From: Myrica gale
Taxonomy: Eukaryota; Streptophyta; Magnoliopsida; Fagales; Myricaceae
Direction of reading: 5' to 3'
Length of the DNA stretch: 64,000 nt
NCBI GenBank assembly: GCA_963930655.1
Contig: OZ005620.1
Coordinates: 17,985,001-18,049,000, forward strand
In this document: one piece after another, positions 60,985 through 64,000 of the stretch
Layout of the letters: every line of letters starts with the position of its first letter
Position numbering within the stretch: position 1 is the stretch's first letter
Made by a program: the position numbers and the translations under genes
Notes under the pieces: model-generated
What the model saw: the letters and a program-made list of their open reading frames with translations, nothing else
Told to the model about the DNA's origin: nothing
Database searches by the model: none

Positions 60985-61896
60985 AGATTAAAAAATCATT
61001 TTATAATTCTCCATCTGAATCAATAAAAATTAACTCTAAAAAAATACATAGCATATGAATTTTACAATAATTGTTATTATTGATATCAAGCTTAGTTAGA
61101 AAGGTGTGAATCCTATAACATTTATTTTTTATTGTATTACTTTTGTTGGGCCATGTAATTATTGCAGGTAATTATAGAGATTATTGATCTTAAACATTAT
61201 AATATTTATATATATATAAATGTGTTGGCAAGAAAAACCAAGGTTGGTGATGGTTACATAAAATTGTTTTATATAATCTCTAATTTCAATTAGCCCTCTG
61301 CATGCACGTTTCACGCTCAAATAAAAAAATTGGAAACAATTGAAAAGTTCGAGATGATTGTAGGGAAGGTAAAAAGAAACAATTCCTCGAGGAAGCTGGC
61401 CGTTAAAAAAATGGATAACAATGGGTTGTAATTATGTGGGAAAAATAGTATAAATGGAATATAAGAACGAAATTTTGGCAGTCGGTCCAACCGAATGAGT
61501 GGTAAAACCGTAAATACAAAATCGTCGGTATCCAATCCGGGTAAGAACAACGACCCACTTACATGTGGAGCATACAGGGAGGGACTGGGGAGGAGAGGAG
61601 GGAGAGAGAGAACAGAAACGAGAAGCACCTTCCAGTCTCGGACAGTGCCTCTTCTTTCTTAACGCTCACGCTCACACCGAGGCACAGTTCACCTTTTTTT
61701 CTATTCGTATTTTATTTATTTCCTGCGAATTTTGAATATCTACGTGATCTGAGTATATAGTTCTTTTCTACTATCCTTTGCCTGCCGAAGTGGGAACTCC
61801 TGTCCTGTGGATGAGAGTGTTTGTGTGTGTTGCAAAGAAAAAGTTGATATCCGTTGAGGATCTCTGGGTTTTGACCGAAATTTCTTCGTTACCCAG
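60985..61896. other. Promoter and leader of the WD40 gene
   Basis: No coding sequence. The leader exon of the downstream WD40 gene probably lies at about 61600-61896 and ends at a CAG|GTGAGC donor. Confidence 0.45.
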
Positions 61897-62272
61897 GTGA
61901 GCTGAGCACTGCCTTTTTGCTCGCAATCGTAGCTTCGAATTTTGATTTCTCTGTTTTCCGGAAACAATCTATTGCATGTTCCTCTTTATGAAGTTAATTC
62001 CTCTGTAAGAGAGTCAAGGGGGAATCCTTATTGTTTGTTATGCTCCGTGGGTTGGTCATCTCTTTGGAATGTATATATTAGCTTGCCGCAAGATCTGTGC
62101 CGGGTGTTTATATTCTCTAATCCATGGATTTGATGGTCTAAAAGTGGTCCTACTGGCGTTAGATTTTTAGATTTTAGATTAGTTTCGTATAAACTATATA
62201 GTATTTGACCCATTTGAAGAAATTTAGACTATAATTGAGGTCTAATTCTCTTTTTCTTTTTGGTGGGATTAG
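61897..62272 (+). other. Leader intron of the WD40 gene
   Basis: The donor CCCAG|GTGAGC at 61897 and the acceptor GGTGGGATTAG ending at 62272 frame a 376-base intron in the 5' UTR, with a T-rich tract before the acceptor. The start codon comes 23 bases after the acceptor. Upstream ATGs in this stretch would be removed by splicing. Confidence 0.65.
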
Positions 62273-62295
62273 GATGTGATTGTTGAAATCAAAAG

Positions 62296-64000
62296 ATGAT
62301 GGCGACTTACAGTGAAGAGGAAGAGGATCAATTTTATGATACACGTGAGGAGATCTCTTCTGTGTCCGATTGGAGTTTGGATGGTTCTGAGGAATGTAGC
62401 ACTAGTATTAGGCACTCTGATAGTATTTTGCATAGCTTTTGGAATGAAATTTGGATTAAGAACCCGGAAAGTGTACAAGAGCGCCGGCATAGGTTCCTTA
62501 AATGGATGGGGTTAGACTTAGATTGGAATTCAGTTATAGAGGATTTGGGAGATGGATCAGACATGAAAACCAGATTGGGTATTCACAGAATCATGGATAA
62601 TAGTGGGACAGTGCTGAGAACATCGGGTTTTGAGGAAGGCTTCCCATTAAGTCAGTCTACAATGTCTTTCACGTCAGATGTAGTGTCAGAATCATTAGAA
62701 AATGGTGCTTCAGAAGATAGCTTGTTTTGCATAATCAAAAATTTGGATGATGGAACAGAGTTCCTTGTAGATGAAGTGGATCAGGATGGAAAGCTTAGCA
62801 GACTACGTGAAGTAAGGTCCAATCGATCTGTCAGTTTTGAAGAGTTTCAGAGAATTTTTGGGCCATCTCCTCTGGTTCAGCATCACTTGCAGAGAGAAGT
62901 TGGTGGGGCAAGGTATTTGGTTAGGACAAAAAAGAAAGTGAAAAGGGGATGGCTGAGGACATTAGGTGCTGCAGCCTGTATCGTTGGTACAGATGCTTTA
63001 AAACCTGATGATGATATAAAGCTGACATTAAGAACGGGGATGCGAAGAGTTCGAGTTCATCCTTATAGAAAGCGATCAAAGGAACTGTCTTCCCTTTATG
63101 CTGGACAGGAAATTCAGGCACATGAGGGGCCAATATTGACAATGAAGTTCAGTTTCGATGGGCAATACTTGGCAAGTGCTGGGAAAGATGGAATAGTTCG
63201 CGTGTGGAAGGTGATTGAAGATGAGAGATTGGACAACATTGATGTTCTGGAAATTGATCCTTTATGTGTATACTTCAAGATGAATCATCTTTCTGAATTG
63301 GCTCCTCTTGATGTGGAGAGAGGAAAACTAGGAAAGACAGAGAAATTGTGGAAATCATCAGATTCAGGTTGTGTCATTCTCCCATCAAAGGTCTTTCGGA
63401 TATTGGAGAAGCCTCTACATGAGTTCCATGGACACAACAGTGACGTCTTGGATCTTTCATGGTCTGCAAAAGGGGTCAGTACCATCTGGAATTAAGCAAA
63501 TTTTCTTGGATGTATGCATCATTTGTTGATTTATTGCCAGCGTATCATTTTCCTCAACTTGATGAGTATTAATGTGATTTCCATCTTTTTGGTTCTTGCC
63601 ACAGTTTCTGCTGTCATCCTCTGTTGATAAGACCGTCCGTCTTTGGCAAGTGGGATGTGATAAATGTCTGAGGATCTTTTCTCATAATAATTATGGTGAG
63701 CTTTTTGCTGATAAAATAAATGTATCTTCTCAATACACTAGTTCAATGCCTTGGTTAATGTTATTTAGCCTGTATTGCTGTGATGTCACCCTGTTATCGG
63801 ATTTTGGTGCAAGTCATTTCACACTGATCGTTTTACTGCTGTATTGATGCAGTGACATGTGTTGATTTTAACCCCGTGGATGACAATTACTTCATCAGCG
63901 GTTCTATTGATGGAAAAGTTCGCATATGGGAAACTGTTGGATGTAAGGTTGTTGATTATATTGATATCAGGGAGATAGTCACCGCTGTGTGTTATCAGCC
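62296..64000 (+). CDS. WD40-repeat protein (WDR44-like), 5' part only, cut by window end
   Basis: Visible exons are 62296-63474, 63605-63695 and 63853-64000 (open at the window edge), giving about 472 residues in one frame. I start at the first of two adjacent ATGs ([19 protein letters not shown]). The N-terminal half is acidic and Ser-rich with [18 protein letters not shown], a basic stretch ([14 protein letters not shown]) and [20 protein letters not shown]40 repeats begin at about residue 275 ([28 protein letters not shown]) and continue with [28 protein letters not shown] and [20 protein letters not shown]. This order matches the plant WDR44-homolog family. Animal WDR44 binds Rab11; the plant role is unclear. 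The remaining propeller blades lie outside the window. Confidence 0.93.

Overview
This is a stretch of nuclear DNA from a flowering plant, most likely a eudicot. The protein-coding genes have plant-type intron-exon structures and belong to plant families (an LHW-type bHLH factor, a Dof zinc-finger factor, a plant BTB/POZ protein). The space between them is AT-rich and full of plant class II transposon remnants (hAT, CACTA, Mutator-like and Tourist-like elements). I cannot name the species.

Five genes are well supported. (1) On the minus strand at 1135-6087 lies a ten-exon bHLH transcription factor of the LONESOME HIGHWAY family, closest in my recollection to bHLH157/LHL3. (2) On the plus strand at 31691-32983 lies an intronless-CDS BTB/POZ protein of the At3g05675 type. 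(3) On the plus strand at 35318-38422 lies a three-exon ORM/ORMDL regulator of sphingolipid synthesis. (4) On the minus strand at 41294-42559 lies a two-exon Dof factor of the Dof4.6 type. (5) On the plus strand at 62296-64000 lies the 5' part of a WD40 (WDR44-like) gene that runs off the window. All exon joins were derived by reading GT/AG borders and checking that the reading frame is kept. The genes look functionally unrelated, with no cluster or shared pathway.

The region 6.3-29.6 kb has no intact gene. It holds a hAT element with a perfect 8-bp target duplication (8193-8904), a truncated CACTA end (11488), Tourist-like MITEs (11900, 29412), a LINE tail (16.5 kb), Mutator-like foldback MITEs, a CACTA-like element carrying an AFC/LAMMER kinase exon (20871-22790), and a 2.2-kb hAT element carrying an IQM-like exon (24400-26602).

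The region 44.8-60.9 kb is again transposon-rich. It has a degenerate ~3.1-kb CACTA element packed with a GGTTNGAACC motif and carrying a dead transposase-like exon (44798-47920), a hAT element (53832-55088), a perfect 90-bp inverted repeat with a 105-nt spacer (55879-56163), and a hAT inserted into a Mutator-like MITE (60120-60975).

I found no previously undescribed multi-gene system. The most interesting points are the two transposons with captured host exons, the motif-saturated CACTA element and the perfect 90-bp hairpin.
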